DNA of 64,000 nt from QANA01 sp963665505 (lineage in GTDB: Bacteria; Bacillota; Clostridia; Christensenellales; Christensenellaceae): contig OY762275.1 in NCBI GenBank assembly GCA_963665505.1, forward strand, positions 1,364,001 to 1,428,000, given 5' to 3'. Position 1 is the first letter of the stretch; each line of letters starts with the position of its first letter. The notes under the pieces were generated by a model that worked only from the letters and a program-made list of their open reading frames with translations, was not told where the DNA came from and did not search any database. This document shows positions 25,865-34,974 of this stretch, piece after piece. The position numbers and the translations under genes are program-made.

Positions 25865-27166
25865 ATGGCCTACACGGTTGGAGACATTTTGGATTTTGTG
25901 GATGATAACGACGTTAAGTTCGTTCGTCTCGCTTTCAGCGACCTGTTCGGTACATTAAAAAACATGTCCGTCATTGTCGATCAGCTCGAACGTGTTCTGG
26001 AAGAAGGAATCTGTTTCGATGGTTCTGCTGTCCCTGGTTTTGGGAACACATGCACGTCGGACTTACGGCTTTTCCCCGATCCGTCGACACTGACCACACT
26101 CCCCTGGCGGCCGCAGCAAGGCAGGGTTGTCCGGCTTTTATGCGATATCGTCACGACGGATAACACACCGTTTATATATGATACGCGCAACGTCTTGAAA
26201 AAGGCGCTCGCTCGCTGTCATGCGATGGGTTATAAATGCCAGATCGGCGTGGAGTGCGAATTTTATTTGTTCAAAACGGATGAAAACGGTTCCCCCACCC
26301 GTATCACACACGATGCAGGCGGCTATTTCGACATTGCGCCGCTGGACAAAGGTGCAAATGTGCGCAGGGAGATATGCCTGTGTCTGGAAGAAATGGGTTT
26401 GCAGCCCATCACATCCCACCACGAAAGAGGCCCCGGCCAGCATGAAGTAGACTTTAAAAGCAGCGATGTTCTTTCGGCGGCGGATAATTTTCTGACGTTC
26501 AAAGCCGTGGTCAAAGCTATTGCCGCACGCAATGGTCTTTTTGCTTCTTTCATGCCTAAACCGATAACCGGGAAAGACGGGAGCGGCTTGCGCACCAACA
26601 TATCTCTTTTCAAGGATGGTACCAATGTTTTCCGTGACGCCGAAAACCAACAAGCGGAAACTGCGGATTTTTTCATTACGGGCTTATTGAACCGGGCGCC
26701 GGAAATAACTGCTTTTTTGAACCCTACCGCCAATTCGTACGAAAGGTTTAAAAGTCTGGAAGTCCCCAAGTATGTTTCCTGGTCGCACAGGAACCGCAAG
26801 TCCCTCATCCGTATGAGCGACGCCTTATGTGAAAAACCCCGGGTCGAGATCTGTTCGCCCGATCCGACCATCAATCCCTATCTGGCTTTCGCCCTGCTTG
26901 TAAATGCAGGCCTGGAAGGGATTGAGAATAAACAGGAACTTACCCTTCCCTGCGACATCAAAATGTCCGCCCCCAACACCGCCATGCTGCCGCAAAGCTT
27001 AGATACGGCGCTGGAACTGAGCGGCAAAAGCGTTTTTTCCAAAAAGATCCTGGGACCCGATATTTTTGAAAATTATCTGAATATAAAAAAAGCGGAGGCT
27101 GCTGCCTATAAACAAACAAGAGATATTGATATTTTTTACTTAGAAAAGTATTTTAATATATTATAA
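25865..27166 (+). CDS. glnA: Glutamine synthetase type I
   Basis: A 433-residue type I glutamine synthetase, the usual length for Gram-positive GSI-alpha. It shows DGSAVPGFG, GVECEFYLF with metal ligands, SHHERGPGQHEVDF, KPITGKDGSGLRTNISLF, NPTANSYERF and SPDPTINPYLAFA. The usual signature there is D-P-S/T-A-N-P-Y; here Thr-Ile-Asn is found, a mild change. There is no adenylylation Tyr loop of the GSI-beta kind, so control is likely transcriptional or by feedback. AGGAGG precedes the ATG. It is followed by an ANTAR regulator, a pairing that suggests antitermination control of nitrogen genes. Confidence 0.94.
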   Translation: MAYTVGDILDFVDDNDVKFVRLAFSDLFGTLKNMSVIVDQLERVLEEGICFDGSAVPGFGNTCTSDLRLFPDPSTLTTLPWRPQQGRVVRLLCDIVTTDNTPFIYDTRNVLKKALARCHAMGYKCQIGVECEFYLFKTDENGSPTRITHDAGGYFDIAPLDKGANVRREICLCLEEMGLQPITSHHERGPGQHEVDFKSSDVLSAADNFLTFKAVVKAIAARNGLFASFMPKPITGKDGSGLRTNISLFKDGTNVFRDAENQQAETADFFITGLLNRAPEITAFLNPTANSYERFKSLEVPKYVSWSHRNRKSLIRMSDALCEKPRVEICSPDPTINPYLAFALLVNAGLEGIENKQELTLPCDIKMSAPNTAMLPQSLDTALELSGKSVFSKKILGPDIFENYLNIKKAEAAAYKQTRDIDIFYLEKYFNIL

Positions 27167-27210
27167 GCACTTAAGTCTATGGCAGACTTGCAGGAGAGGT
27201 TGACGATTGA

Positions 27211-27780
27211 ATGGATAGTGTTTTGCTTATAACAAAATCGGAAAAAAGCACTGCCTTTTTTACGGATATACTGGCCCATAATTCCTATAGCGAAATCGTC
27301 ACCGCGCAAGACTGTGGAAAAGCGAGACGGCTTTTGATTGAGCGCGATTTTGATCTCTGCATTATCAATGCGCCTCTTTCGGACGAACCCGGCGAGAGCC
27401 TGGCCATATCGGTTGCATCCACAAGGAAAACCCAGGTCATTTTACTTGTTAAAAATGAAGTTTTCGACGAGATTTCTTCACAAGTAGAGGGGTACGGCGT
27501 TTTCACGATAGCAAAGCCCGTAAGCAAAAGTATGTTTTGGAGTGTCCTTAAGCTGGCAAACGCCGCTTATAACAGGATTACTATTCTGCATAAAGAGAAA
27601 AATAAACTTCTGCAGAAGATAGAAGATCTTAAACTTATTGACAGAGCCAAGTGTCTTCTTATAGAATATCTAAGTATGACAGAGATGCAGGCACACAAAT
27701 ATATCGAAAAACAAGCAATGGATTTGCGTATCACGAAAAAAGCAGTGGCAAATCGTATACTAAAGACTTATGAAAGTTAG
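27211..27780 (+). CDS. ANTAR-domain transcription antitermination regulator
   Basis: A 189-residue two-domain regulator. Residues 1-120 form a receiver-like fold (DSVLLITKSEKSTAFFTDIL...) in which the usual phospho-acceptor neighbourhood is FDLCIINAPLSDE, without a clear Asp, so it may be a pseudo-receiver. Residues 130-189 are an ANTAR three-helix RNA-binding domain (RAKCLLIEYLSMTEMQAHKYIEKQAM, then RITKKAVANRIL). ANTAR proteins bind paired hexaloop hairpins in leaders and block terminators. Placed after glnA, its likely targets are nitrogen genes, including the candidate leader structures at 16996-17341. The ribosome site is weak. Confidence 0.88.
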   Translation: MDSVLLITKSEKSTAFFTDILAHNSYSEIVTAQDCGKARRLLIERDFDLCIINAPLSDEPGESLAISVASTRKTQVILLVKNEVFDEISSQVEGYGVFTIAKPVSKSMFWSVLKLANAAYNRITILHKEKNKLLQKIEDLKLIDRAKCLLIEYLSMTEMQAHKYIEKQAMDLRITKKAVANRILKTYES

Positions 27781-27790
27781 AGGCGTTGAC

Positions 27791-29197
27791 ATGAACGACT
27801 GGAAAATTCATGAGAAATGTGCAGTTTTCGGTGCCAGCCTTACTTTAACCGAATCTGCAGGAATCACATATAATGGATTATTGTCCATGCAGCACAGAGG
27901 GCAGGAAGGCGCAGGTATCGCCGTAGTTTCCGGCAACAGAATTGTCTGCCACAAGAATGTGGGGCTGGTAAGCGAGGTCTTCTCCGATAAGATACTGATG
28001 GATTTTCCCAAAAGTGGTCTCTGTGTCGGGCACACACGATACTCCACAACGGGAAACAACACCAGGCAAAACGTACAGCCTTTCGTCACCGAGTACCTGA
28101 CCGGCCGTATCGCTACCGCCCATAACGGAAACATAACAAATGCAAAAGAAATACGAGAATGGCTTCAATCTCATGGGGTCAACTTTATGGCCAGCAGCGA
28201 TAGCGAGGTCATTTCTTCTTTTATCGCATATAAAGCGCTCGAAAAAAACGATCTGCTGCAGGGCGTGATCTCTGCCGCGGAAAAATTAAAAGGCGCTTTT
28301 TCTTTTGTCATCATCAGCAACGATAATAAGTTGATCGCCGTAAGAGACCCGAATGGATTCCGGCCGCTCTGTATAGGGCAAAATGAATACGGCACAGTCG
28401 TTGCATCCGAAAGTTGCGCGCTCGACTGCTGCGGTTTTTCTTTGATCCGCGACGTACAGCCGGGCGAAGTCGTTATGATCGAAAACGGAAAAATCACGCA
28501 TTCCAGCATACCGCTCAAAGCCGCCAAAGTGGGCTTCTGCATTTTCGAATATGTCTACTTCGCACGGCCGGATTCGGTCATCAATAATCTGAGCGTCTAT
28601 GAAGCGCGTTTTAACATGGGCCGCATCCTGGCGCGCGAGTGTCCTGCCGACGCCGATGTGGTCTGCGGCGTACCGGACAGCGGCCTGGCAGCCGCCAGCG
28701 GATATGCGGAGGAAAGCGGAATCCCTCTGGTGACCGGATTTATAAAGAACAGATACATCGGTCGCAGTTTCATATATCCCGTACAAGCCCAGAGAGAAAG
28801 CGCCGTGCATTTGAAACTGAACCCGCTGAAAACAAATATCGAGGGGAAGCGCATCGTGCTCATCGACGATTCGATCGTCCGCGGTACGACGGGCGCACAA
28901 ACCATCTCCGCCCTCAGGAGCGCCGGCGCAAAGGAAGTCCATATGCGTCTTTCCTCCCCACCTTTCAAATATACCTGTTATTTCGGCATAGACATCGGCA
29001 GCGAGAAGAATTTGATTGCCAACAATATGTCCCTTGAACAGATCAGAAAAGCGATCAATGTGGAAACGCTTGGGTATATCAGCAAAGAAGGGCTGTTGGA
29101 GGCATGTAAGAAGTCTACCCTGCCCTTCTGTATGGGTTGTTTCACGGGCAAGTACAATACGGAGATCAGCGATTACGCAAAATCACAGTTTGAATAA
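27791..29197 (+). CDS. purF: Amidophosphoribosyltransferase
   Basis: A 468-residue enzyme making phosphoribosylamine from PRPP and glutamine, the first step of purine synthesis. Cys10 in HEKCAVFGASL is the glutaminase nucleophile, exposed after removal of a nine-residue propeptide. MQHRGQEGAGI, GHTRYSTTG and HNGNITNA complete the Ntn domain. IVLIDDSIVRGTTGAQTI is the PRPP loop, and Cys residues in the C-terminal part (CGVPDSG, KYTCYFGID, PFCMGCFTG) fit the 4Fe-4S type of Bacillus PurF. The ATG at 27791 follows AGAGG; an in-frame ATG at 27770 lies inside the ANTAR gene. Confidence 0.96.
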   Translation: MNDWKIHEKCAVFGASLTLTESAGITYNGLLSMQHRGQEGAGIAVVSGNRIVCHKNVGLVSEVFSDKILMDFPKSGLCVGHTRYSTTGNNTRQNVQPFVTEYLTGRIATAHNGNITNAKEIREWLQSHGVNFMASSDSEVISSFIAYKALEKNDLLQGVISAAEKLKGAFSFVIISNDNKLIAVRDPNGFRPLCIGQNEYGTVVASESCALDCCGFSLIRDVQPGEVVMIENGKITHSSIPLKAAKVGFCIFEYVYFARPDSVINNLSVYEARFNMGRILARECPADADVVCGVPDSGLAAASGYAEESGIPLVTGFIKNRYIGRSFIYPVQAQRESAVHLKLNPLKTNIEGKRIVLIDDSIVRGTTGAQTISALRSAGAKEVHMRLSSPPFKYTCYFGIDIGSEKNLIANNMSLEQIRKAINVETLGYISKEGLLEACKKSTLPFCMGCFTGKYNTEISDYAKSQFE

Positions 29198-29255
29198 GAT
29201 CCATACATAATAAACAAAATTCTCTTCCTAAAATTAAAAAACGGAGAAAACAAAC

Positions 29256-30095
29256 ATGCAGTTACACTTTACAAAAATGCAGGGCTGCGGCAATGATTAT
29301 ATTTATTTTGATTGTCTGAAACAGACGATCGATTCGCCCGCAGCGCTTTCTATCCGTTTATCCGACCGCCGCTTCGGGATCGGTGGCGATGGGATCATTC
29401 TGATTTGCCCCTCTACGGTGGCAGATGCGAAAATGCGCATGTTCAATGCAGACGGAAGCGAAGGGAAAATGTGCGGCAACGGGATACGCTGCGTGGCAAA
29501 ATTCCTGTACGATAATAAGATCGTTCCCAAAGACACTATTTTGATAGAAACGCTGAGCGGGATCAAACCGATCCGGGTGAAAACGCAAGACGGCAAGGTA
29601 ACCCTGGCTACCGTGGACATGGGCCGGGCGGAGCTTGCGCCTTCCAAGATACCGGTAAACATAGAGGGGGAACGCGTGGTCGATTACCCGGTAAAGATCG
29701 CAGGAAAAACGTACAACATTACCTGCGTATCCATGGGGAATCCTCACTGCGTGGTTTTTGTGGACAATTTAGATGCATTGAAATTGTGCGATATCGGGCC
29801 GCAGTTTGAACACAATGCCCTTTTCCCCGAAAGAGTGAACACAGAATTTGTCAAACGCATAGACAGCCGTACGATACAGCTCCGCGTTTGGGAACGGGGC
29901 AGCGGAGAAACTCTTGCCTGCGGCACCGGCGCCTGCGCGGCGGCAGTTGCCTCCGTATTGAACGGTTACTGTGAAAAGAACGCGGATATAAAGGTTATTT
30001 TGCGCGGCGGCGAACTGAAAATAAAGGATACGGACGGGAAAATCATGATGACCGGCCCGGCCGAAACGGTATTCGAAGGAGTCATTGCGATATGA
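29256..30095 (+). CDS. dapF: Diaminopimelate epimerase
   Basis: A 279-residue pyridoxal-independent epimerase converting LL- to meso-diaminopimelate for lysine and peptidoglycan. The catalytic pair of Cys is visible in GNGIRCVAKF (about Cys75) and LACGTGACAAAVA (about Cys220). Also present are MQGCGNDYIYFDC, FNADGSEGKMCGNG and the substrate-binding MGNPHCVVFV. The ATG follows a GGAGAAAAC site. It overlaps guaA by four bases. DapL, encoded at 33330, makes its substrate, so the two steps of the aminotransferase route are both here. Confidence 0.96.
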   Translation: MQLHFTKMQGCGNDYIYFDCLKQTIDSPAALSIRLSDRRFGIGGDGIILICPSTVADAKMRMFNADGSEGKMCGNGIRCVAKFLYDNKIVPKDTILIETLSGIKPIRVKTQDGKVTLATVDMGRAELAPSKIPVNIEGERVVDYPVKIAGKTYNITCVSMGNPHCVVFVDNLDALKLCDIGPQFEHNALFPERVNTEFVKRIDSRTIQLRVWERGSGETLACGTGACAAAVASVLNGYCEKNADIKVILRGGELKIKDTDGKIMMTGPAETVFEGVIAI

Positions 30096-31618
30096 AAAAC
30101 CAAACGATTTTGGTTCTTGATTTTGGCGGACAATATAAGGAGCTTATCGCCCGGCATGTCCGCGAACAAAATGTGTATTCCATCATTAAGCCAAACGACA
30201 CTCCTTTGGAAAAGATTAAAGAACTATCCCCTATCGGTATCATACTGACGGGTGGGCCCAACAGCGTTTACGAAGAAAACGCCCCCGGCTGCGATCCCGC
30301 TCTGTTTTCACTAGGGATCCCCGTGCTGGGGATCTGCTACGGTCACCATCTTTTATGCTATTTGCTCGGCGGAAAAGTTGCGTCCTCCCCTATGCGCGAA
30401 TACGGAGAGATGCCCATACACCCGGATTTGACGTCCGAGCTGTTCTCTGGCCTCTCGGAGACGGAAATAACACTGATGAGCCATACGGACCAGGCGGCCG
30501 CATTGCCCCCCGGTTTCAAGTCGATCGCATACTCGGAGAACTGCAAAAATGCGGCGATCTCCTGCCCGGAGAAAAAATTGTACGGCGTGCAGTTCCACCC
30601 GGAAGTTGAGCATACCCAAAACGGCAAACAGATATTGCACAACTTCATTTATAAGATCTGCGGCGCCAAAGGCGACTATACGATGGACGACTACATCCAG
30701 ACGCAGATCGAGTATATCCGGCGCACCGTTGGGAACGAAAAGGTCCTGCTCGGTTTGTCCGGCGGCGTGGATTCTTCGGTTTGTGCCGCTCTTTTATCCC
30801 AGGCGATCCCGGACAGACTTGTTTGCATTTTTGTAGATCATGGCCTCATGCGCAAAAACGAAGGCAACGAAGTGGAAGCCGCTTTTTCCAACAGGAAATT
30901 GCACTTCATCCGGGTGAATGCGGAAAAGCGTTTTCTTTCTGCTCTGCGCGGCGTGATTGATCCGGAACAGAAACGAAAAATCATCGGCAGAGAATTCATT
31001 TCCGTTTTTGAGGAAGAGGCAAGAAAACGCGGCGACGTCAAATTCCTGGCGCAGGGAACGATCTACCCCGACGTGATAGAGTCCGGTGCACGGAATTCTG
31101 CCACGATAAAAAGCCATCATAATGTGGGCGGCCTTCCGGAAAAGATGGATTTCAAGGGCATCGTCGAGCCTTTAAGCTATTTGTTCAAGGACGAAGTCCG
31201 TGTTCTGGGCGAACGCCTGGGGCTTCCGAAAAATATCGTGCAGCGCCAGCCCTTCCCCGGCCCCGGCCTTGCGATCCGTATCATTGGGGAAATTACGAAA
31301 CCGAAATTGGAGATTCTAAGAGAAGCGGACGCCATCTTCCGGGAAGAAATCGAACAGTCGGGGTTGAAGGTACACCAACATTTTGCAGTTCTTACCAACG
31401 TCCGTTCGGTAGGCGTCATGGGCGACCACCGCACTTACGATTATACACTCGCACTTCGTGCCATCAACACAAGCGACTTTATGACATGCACATACACAAA
31501 AATACCGTACGAAGTACTGGACCGCATATCTTCGCGCATTGTAAACGAGGTACGGTCCATAAACCGTGTGGTATATGATATAACCGGAAAGCCACCCGCA
31601 ACAATAGAGTGGGAATAA
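30092..31618 (+). CDS. guaA: GMP synthase (glutamine-hydrolysing)
   Basis: A 508-residue enzyme converting XMP to GMP. The N-terminal class I glutaminase has GICYGHHLLCYLLGGKV (nucleophile Cys about residue 82) and GVQFHPEVEHT (His, Glu of the triad). The ATP pyrophosphatase domain has the PP-loop GLSGGVDSSVCAALL, and the dimerisation domain ends NRVVYDITGKPPATIEWE, the standard C-terminus. Position four after the nucleophile, usually Met-Gln in GICYGMQ, is His-His here, also seen in some families. The start overlaps dapF (ATGA). Confidence 0.97.
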   Translation: MKNQTILVLDFGGQYKELIARHVREQNVYSIIKPNDTPLEKIKELSPIGIILTGGPNSVYEENAPGCDPALFSLGIPVLGICYGHHLLCYLLGGKVASSPMREYGEMPIHPDLTSELFSGLSETEITLMSHTDQAAALPPGFKSIAYSENCKNAAISCPEKKLYGVQFHPEVEHTQNGKQILHNFIYKICGAKGDYTMDDYIQTQIEYIRRTVGNEKVLLGLSGGVDSSVCAALLSQAIPDRLVCIFVDHGLMRKNEGNEVEAAFSNRKLHFIRVNAEKRFLSALRGVIDPEQKRKIIGREFISVFEEEARKRGDVKFLAQGTIYPDVIESGARNSATIKSHHNVGGLPEKMDFKGIVEPLSYLFKDEVRVLGERLGLPKNIVQRQPFPGPGLAIRIIGEITKPKLEILREADAIFREEIEQSGLKVHQHFAVLTNVRSVGVMGDHRTYDYTLALRAINTSDFMTCTYTKIPYEVLDRISSRIVNEVRSINRVVYDITGKPPATIEWE

Positions 31619-31639
31619 TTCAAGGGGGAAGATTGATCT

Positions 31640-33271
31640 ATGTCAACTAAGTACATTTTCATCACGGGCGGCGTCGTATCAGGGCTTGGCAAAGGCATTA
31701 CGGCTGCCTCACTTAGCCGTTTGCTTAAGATGCGCGGCTTAAAAGTAGCGGCGCAGAAGTTCGACCCATACATGAATGTCGATCCCGGGACCATGAACCC
31801 CTACCAGCACGGCGAGGTGTTCGTGACCGAAGACGGGGCGGAAACCGACTTGGATCTTGGGCATTATGAAAGATTCATAGACGAAAACCTTACAAAATTC
31901 TCCAACCTGACGGCCGGCAAAGTCTATTGGAACGTATTGAACAAAGAAAGAGAAGGCGAATACCTGGGCGAAACGGTACAGGTAATCCCGCATGTCACCA
32001 AAGAAATACAGGACTTTTTGTTTGCAAGCGCGGAAGCATCTCAGGCCGACGTAGTCATCACAGAAATCGGCGGTACGACGGGCGATATCGAGAGCCAGCC
32101 TTTTTTGGAAGCGATCCGCCAGATCTCTTTTGTCGTGGGCAGAGAGAATTGCCTGTTTATCCATGTGACACTGGTGCCTTTTTTGAAGTGTTCCAACGAG
32201 CATAAATCCAAACCGACGCAGCACTCCGTAAAAGGATTGCAGTCTTTTGGTATTTCCCCCAATATCATCATTACGCGCTCGGATGAACCTATAAACGACG
32301 GCATCAAAGACAAGATCGCGTTGTTCTGCAACGTCAAGCGCGACTGCGTCATAGAAAACATCACGCTCCCTTGTCTGTATGAGGTCCTCCTGATGCTGCA
32401 TAAGAATAATCTAGACGGAATCGTGTGCCGGGAACTCAATCTGGCAACAAAAGAGCCGGACCTTACGGAATGGGAAAAAATGCTTACACGCATCCGCACG
32501 CGAAACAAAACGGTCCGGATCGCGATCGTGGGAAAATACGTCAAGCTGCACGATGCTTACCTTTCCGTCATAGAAGCGCTCTCTCACGGAGGATACGAGT
32601 GCGGTTCCACCATAGACATCAAATGGGTGGACAGCGAACGCATCACCGATCGTACCGTATATGATATTCTGCATGATTGCAGCGGCATCCTTATCCCCGG
32701 CGGATTCGGAGACAGAGGGATCGAAGGAATGATCACCGCCTGCAAATTCGCAAGGGAAAACAACATTCCCTATCTGGGCCTTTGCCTGGGCATGCAGATC
32801 TCCGTCATTGAATTCGCAAGAAACGTATGCGGGTTCAAAGACGCAAACTCAAGGGAATTTTGTCCGGGCAGTAAAAACCTGGTGATCGACCTTATGCCGG
32901 ACCAGCAAGGCGTGATCCCCCTCGGCGGAACGATGCGCCTAGGCAGTTATCCATGCAAGGTACATGCGGACAGCCTTTTGGCCCGTTCGTATAAAAAACC
33001 GTTGATCCATGAACGGCACCGGCACAGGTATGAATTCAACAATAATTACAGGGACCTGATGGAAAGCAACGGCATGCTGGTAAGCGGTACTTCTCCGGAT
33101 AATCACATCGTGGAAACAATCGAATTGCCGGAGAATAACTACTTTATCGGCGTACAGTTCCATCCTGAATTCAAAAGCAGGCCCAACAGGGCGCATCCGC
33201 TTTTTTTGAGCTTTGTGCAGGCTTCCCTTCAAAAGCAGCAGGAACAGGAACAATGTGAAATCATAAAGTAA
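31640..33271 (+). CDS. pyrG: CTP synthase
   Basis: A 543-residue enzyme aminating UTP to CTP with glutamine. The N-terminal synthase domain opens STKYIFITGGVVSGLGKGI (ATP loop) and contains DPYMNVDPGTMNPYQHGEVFVT and EIGGTTGDIESQPFLEA. The C-terminal class I glutaminase has LCLGMQ with the nucleophile Cys and the triad His-Glu in GVQFHPEF. Length and order are normal. GGGGGAAGA is upstream of the ATG. It lies 21 bases after guaA and fits the nucleotide theme of this operon. Confidence 0.97.
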   Translation: MSTKYIFITGGVVSGLGKGITAASLSRLLKMRGLKVAAQKFDPYMNVDPGTMNPYQHGEVFVTEDGAETDLDLGHYERFIDENLTKFSNLTAGKVYWNVLNKEREGEYLGETVQVIPHVTKEIQDFLFASAEASQADVVITEIGGTTGDIESQPFLEAIRQISFVVGRENCLFIHVTLVPFLKCSNEHKSKPTQHSVKGLQSFGISPNIIITRSDEPINDGIKDKIALFCNVKRDCVIENITLPCLYEVLLMLHKNNLDGIVCRELNLATKEPDLTEWEKMLTRIRTRNKTVRIAIVGKYVKLHDAYLSVIEALSHGGYECGSTIDIKWVDSERITDRTVYDILHDCSGILIPGGFGDRGIEGMITACKFARENNIPYLGLCLGMQISVIEFARNVCGFKDANSREFCPGSKNLVIDLMPDQQGVIPLGGTMRLGSYPCKVHADSLLARSYKKPLIHERHRHRYEFNNNYRDLMESNGMLVSGTSPDNHIVETIELPENNYFIGVQFHPEFKSRPNRAHPLFLSFVQASLQKQQEQEQCEIIK

Positions 33272-33329
33272 AGTACTCCCTCTTTCCATTATTTCATGCC
33301 GAAAAAAACAAAACCAAAGGAGCGGGCAT

Positions 33330-34511
33330 ATGAAGATCAATCAGCATTATTTAGATTTGCAAAGCAGTTATTTGTTTTCCAACATACGGGAAAAGGTCGC
33401 CGCCTTTAAGAAAAAACACCCGCAAGAAAAGGTCATCAGCCTTGGGATCGGCGACGTGACGCGGCCCATCCCCGGCATTATTGCAGACGCCATGCGGAAG
33501 GCTTCGGCCGAAATGACCCATAAAGAAACGTTCCGCGGCTATGGAGAAGATCAGGGCTATGCGTTTTTGCGCAGTGCAATCGCCCGCTATTATGGCACCA
33601 AAGGCGTTTCTTTGAACGAGGATGAGGTGTTTGTCAGCGACGGGGCAAAAAGCGATATGGGAAACTTGTCCGATATTCTTTCGGAAGAGAACAGCGTCCT
33701 TATCCCCGACCCCGTATACCCCGTCTATGTCGACACCAACATCATGGCCGGCCGCGAGATCCTCTATGCCAACGGCACGCTGGAAAATCATTTCCTGCCC
33801 CTGCCGGATAAAGATATCAAAGCAGATATTATCTATCTCTGCTCCCCCAACAACCCTACCGGTGCGGTTTACGATAAAGCACAGTTGAAGCTGTGGGTCG
33901 AGTATGCCCTGGAAAACGACGCGCTTATTCTGTTCGATGCGGCGTACGAATCTTTCGTACAGGACGATACGTTGCCCACCAGCATCTTCCAGATCGAAGG
34001 TGCCAAGCAATGCGCCATCGAGGTCTCTTCCTTCTCCAAAACTGCGGGTTTCACAGGCATCCGGTGCGGCTATACCGTCGTTCCCCATGCATTGGTCTTG
34101 AACGGCACACAAGTATACAAGTTATGGCTGCGCAGGCAGACCACCAAATTCAACGGTGTATCTTATATCGTACAACGGGGTGCGGAAGCGGTCTTCACAC
34201 CGGAGGGATACAGGCAATGCAAAGCCAACATCGCCTATTATCTGGAGAACGCAAAAATCATCCAGAAGGCACTGCAAAAAGCAGGGATCTGGTATGTGGG
34301 CGGTGAAAATTCTCCTTATATTTGGATGAAATGCCCCAAGAACATGAAATCCTGGGCGTATTTTGATTCCCTGCTTGCCCAAGCAAAAGTCGTGGTCACA
34401 CCGGGCGCCGGGTTCGGCGTAAACGGGGAAGGTTTTTGCCGGCTTTCCGCTTTCGGCGAGAGAGAAGATGTCCGGATTGCAGTCGAAGGTATCCTGAAAA
34501 GCGCGAAATAA
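33330..34511 (+). CDS. dapL: LL-diaminopimelate aminotransferase
   Basis: A 393-residue class I/II PLP aminotransferase converting tetrahydrodipicolinate directly to LL-diaminopimelate, the shortcut route of some Clostridia, plants and archaea. Seen are ISLGIGDVTRPIP at the N-terminus, GYGEDQGYAFLR, DGAKSDMGNL, PVYPVYVDTN, CSPNNPTGAV and the Schiff-base Lys in SSFSKTAGFTGIRCGY. It is preceded by AAAGGAG and followed by a strong terminator, ending the plus-strand series. DapF, two genes earlier, takes its product to the meso form. Confidence 0.95.
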   Translation: MKINQHYLDLQSSYLFSNIREKVAAFKKKHPQEKVISLGIGDVTRPIPGIIADAMRKASAEMTHKETFRGYGEDQGYAFLRSAIARYYGTKGVSLNEDEVFVSDGAKSDMGNLSDILSEENSVLIPDPVYPVYVDTNIMAGREILYANGTLENHFLPLPDKDIKADIIYLCSPNNPTGAVYDKAQLKLWVEYALENDALILFDAAYESFVQDDTLPTSIFQIEGAKQCAIEVSSFSKTAGFTGIRCGYTVVPHALVLNGTQVYKLWLRRQTTKFNGVSYIVQRGAEAVFTPEGYRQCKANIAYYLENAKIIQKALQKAGIWYVGGENSPYIWMKCPKNMKSWAYFDSLLAQAKVVVTPGAGFGVNGEGFCRLSAFGEREDVRIAVEGILKSAK

Positions 34512-34526
34512 ATATCGGTTGTCCCT

Positions 34527-34576
34527 AAAACAAAAGGACATAGGGCATCGCAGCCTTATGTCCTTTTGTTTTTTCG
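34527..34576. terminator. Terminator between dapL and the thioesterase gene
   Basis: A long stem, AACAAAAGGACATA with TATGTCCTTTTGTT, around an 18-base loop and followed by a T run on plus. The opposite strand has a T run also, so it may serve both convergent genes. Confidence 0.9.
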
Positions 34577-34584
34577 GTTTTCCC

Positions 34585-34974
34585 TTATCTTTTTTGTTTG
34601 GATGCCGCTTTTTGCATAAAACGTTCATTCTGTATGATAAAGCGTTCATGTTCCCCTTCCCCGATGATGCCTGTCTCATCATAAACGACCGCCCGGAACA
34701 CCAGTTTCCGGTTTTCGACACGGACCAGCTCGCTTTCACAGCGTATTTTCATGCCGGCCGGCGTCGGCGAAACATGCCGGACATCTATCCGCGTCCCTAC
34801 GGTCCCCGTCCCTTTTTCCAGATAGGGAGCAACGCTTTCCCGGGCCGTTTCTTCTATCAGTGCAACCATGGCGGGGGTTGCATATACGGCCAGCTCCCCG
34901 CTTCCCATTGCCTTCGCCGTCTTATCCGGGGTCACGGCAGACTCCCTCTCCCCTTTTATTCCCGGCCGAATCAT
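34585..34974 (-). CDS. Hot-dog-fold thioesterase (FlK-like)
   Basis: A 129-residue single-domain protein with the hot-dog pattern of FlK-type acyl-CoA thioesterases. It shows SGELAVYATPAMVALIEETARESVAPYL, GTVGTRIDVRHVSPTPAGMKIRCESELVRVENRKLVFRAVVYDE and IGEGEHERFII. The Thr-Glu-His catalytic set of FlK is approximated by T33, E42 and a His in VRHVS. It hydrolyses acyl-CoAs of unknown identity in the cytoplasm. Its start overlaps the end of the LysR gene (ATGA), so it is the last gene of the rex-lysR unit. Confidence 0.8.
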   Translation of the reverse strand: MIRPGIKGERESAVTPDKTAKAMGSGELAVYATPAMVALIEETARESVAPYLEKGTGTVGTRIDVRHVSPTPAGMKIRCESELVRVENRKLVFRAVVYDETGIIGEGEHERFIIQNERFMQKAASKQKR

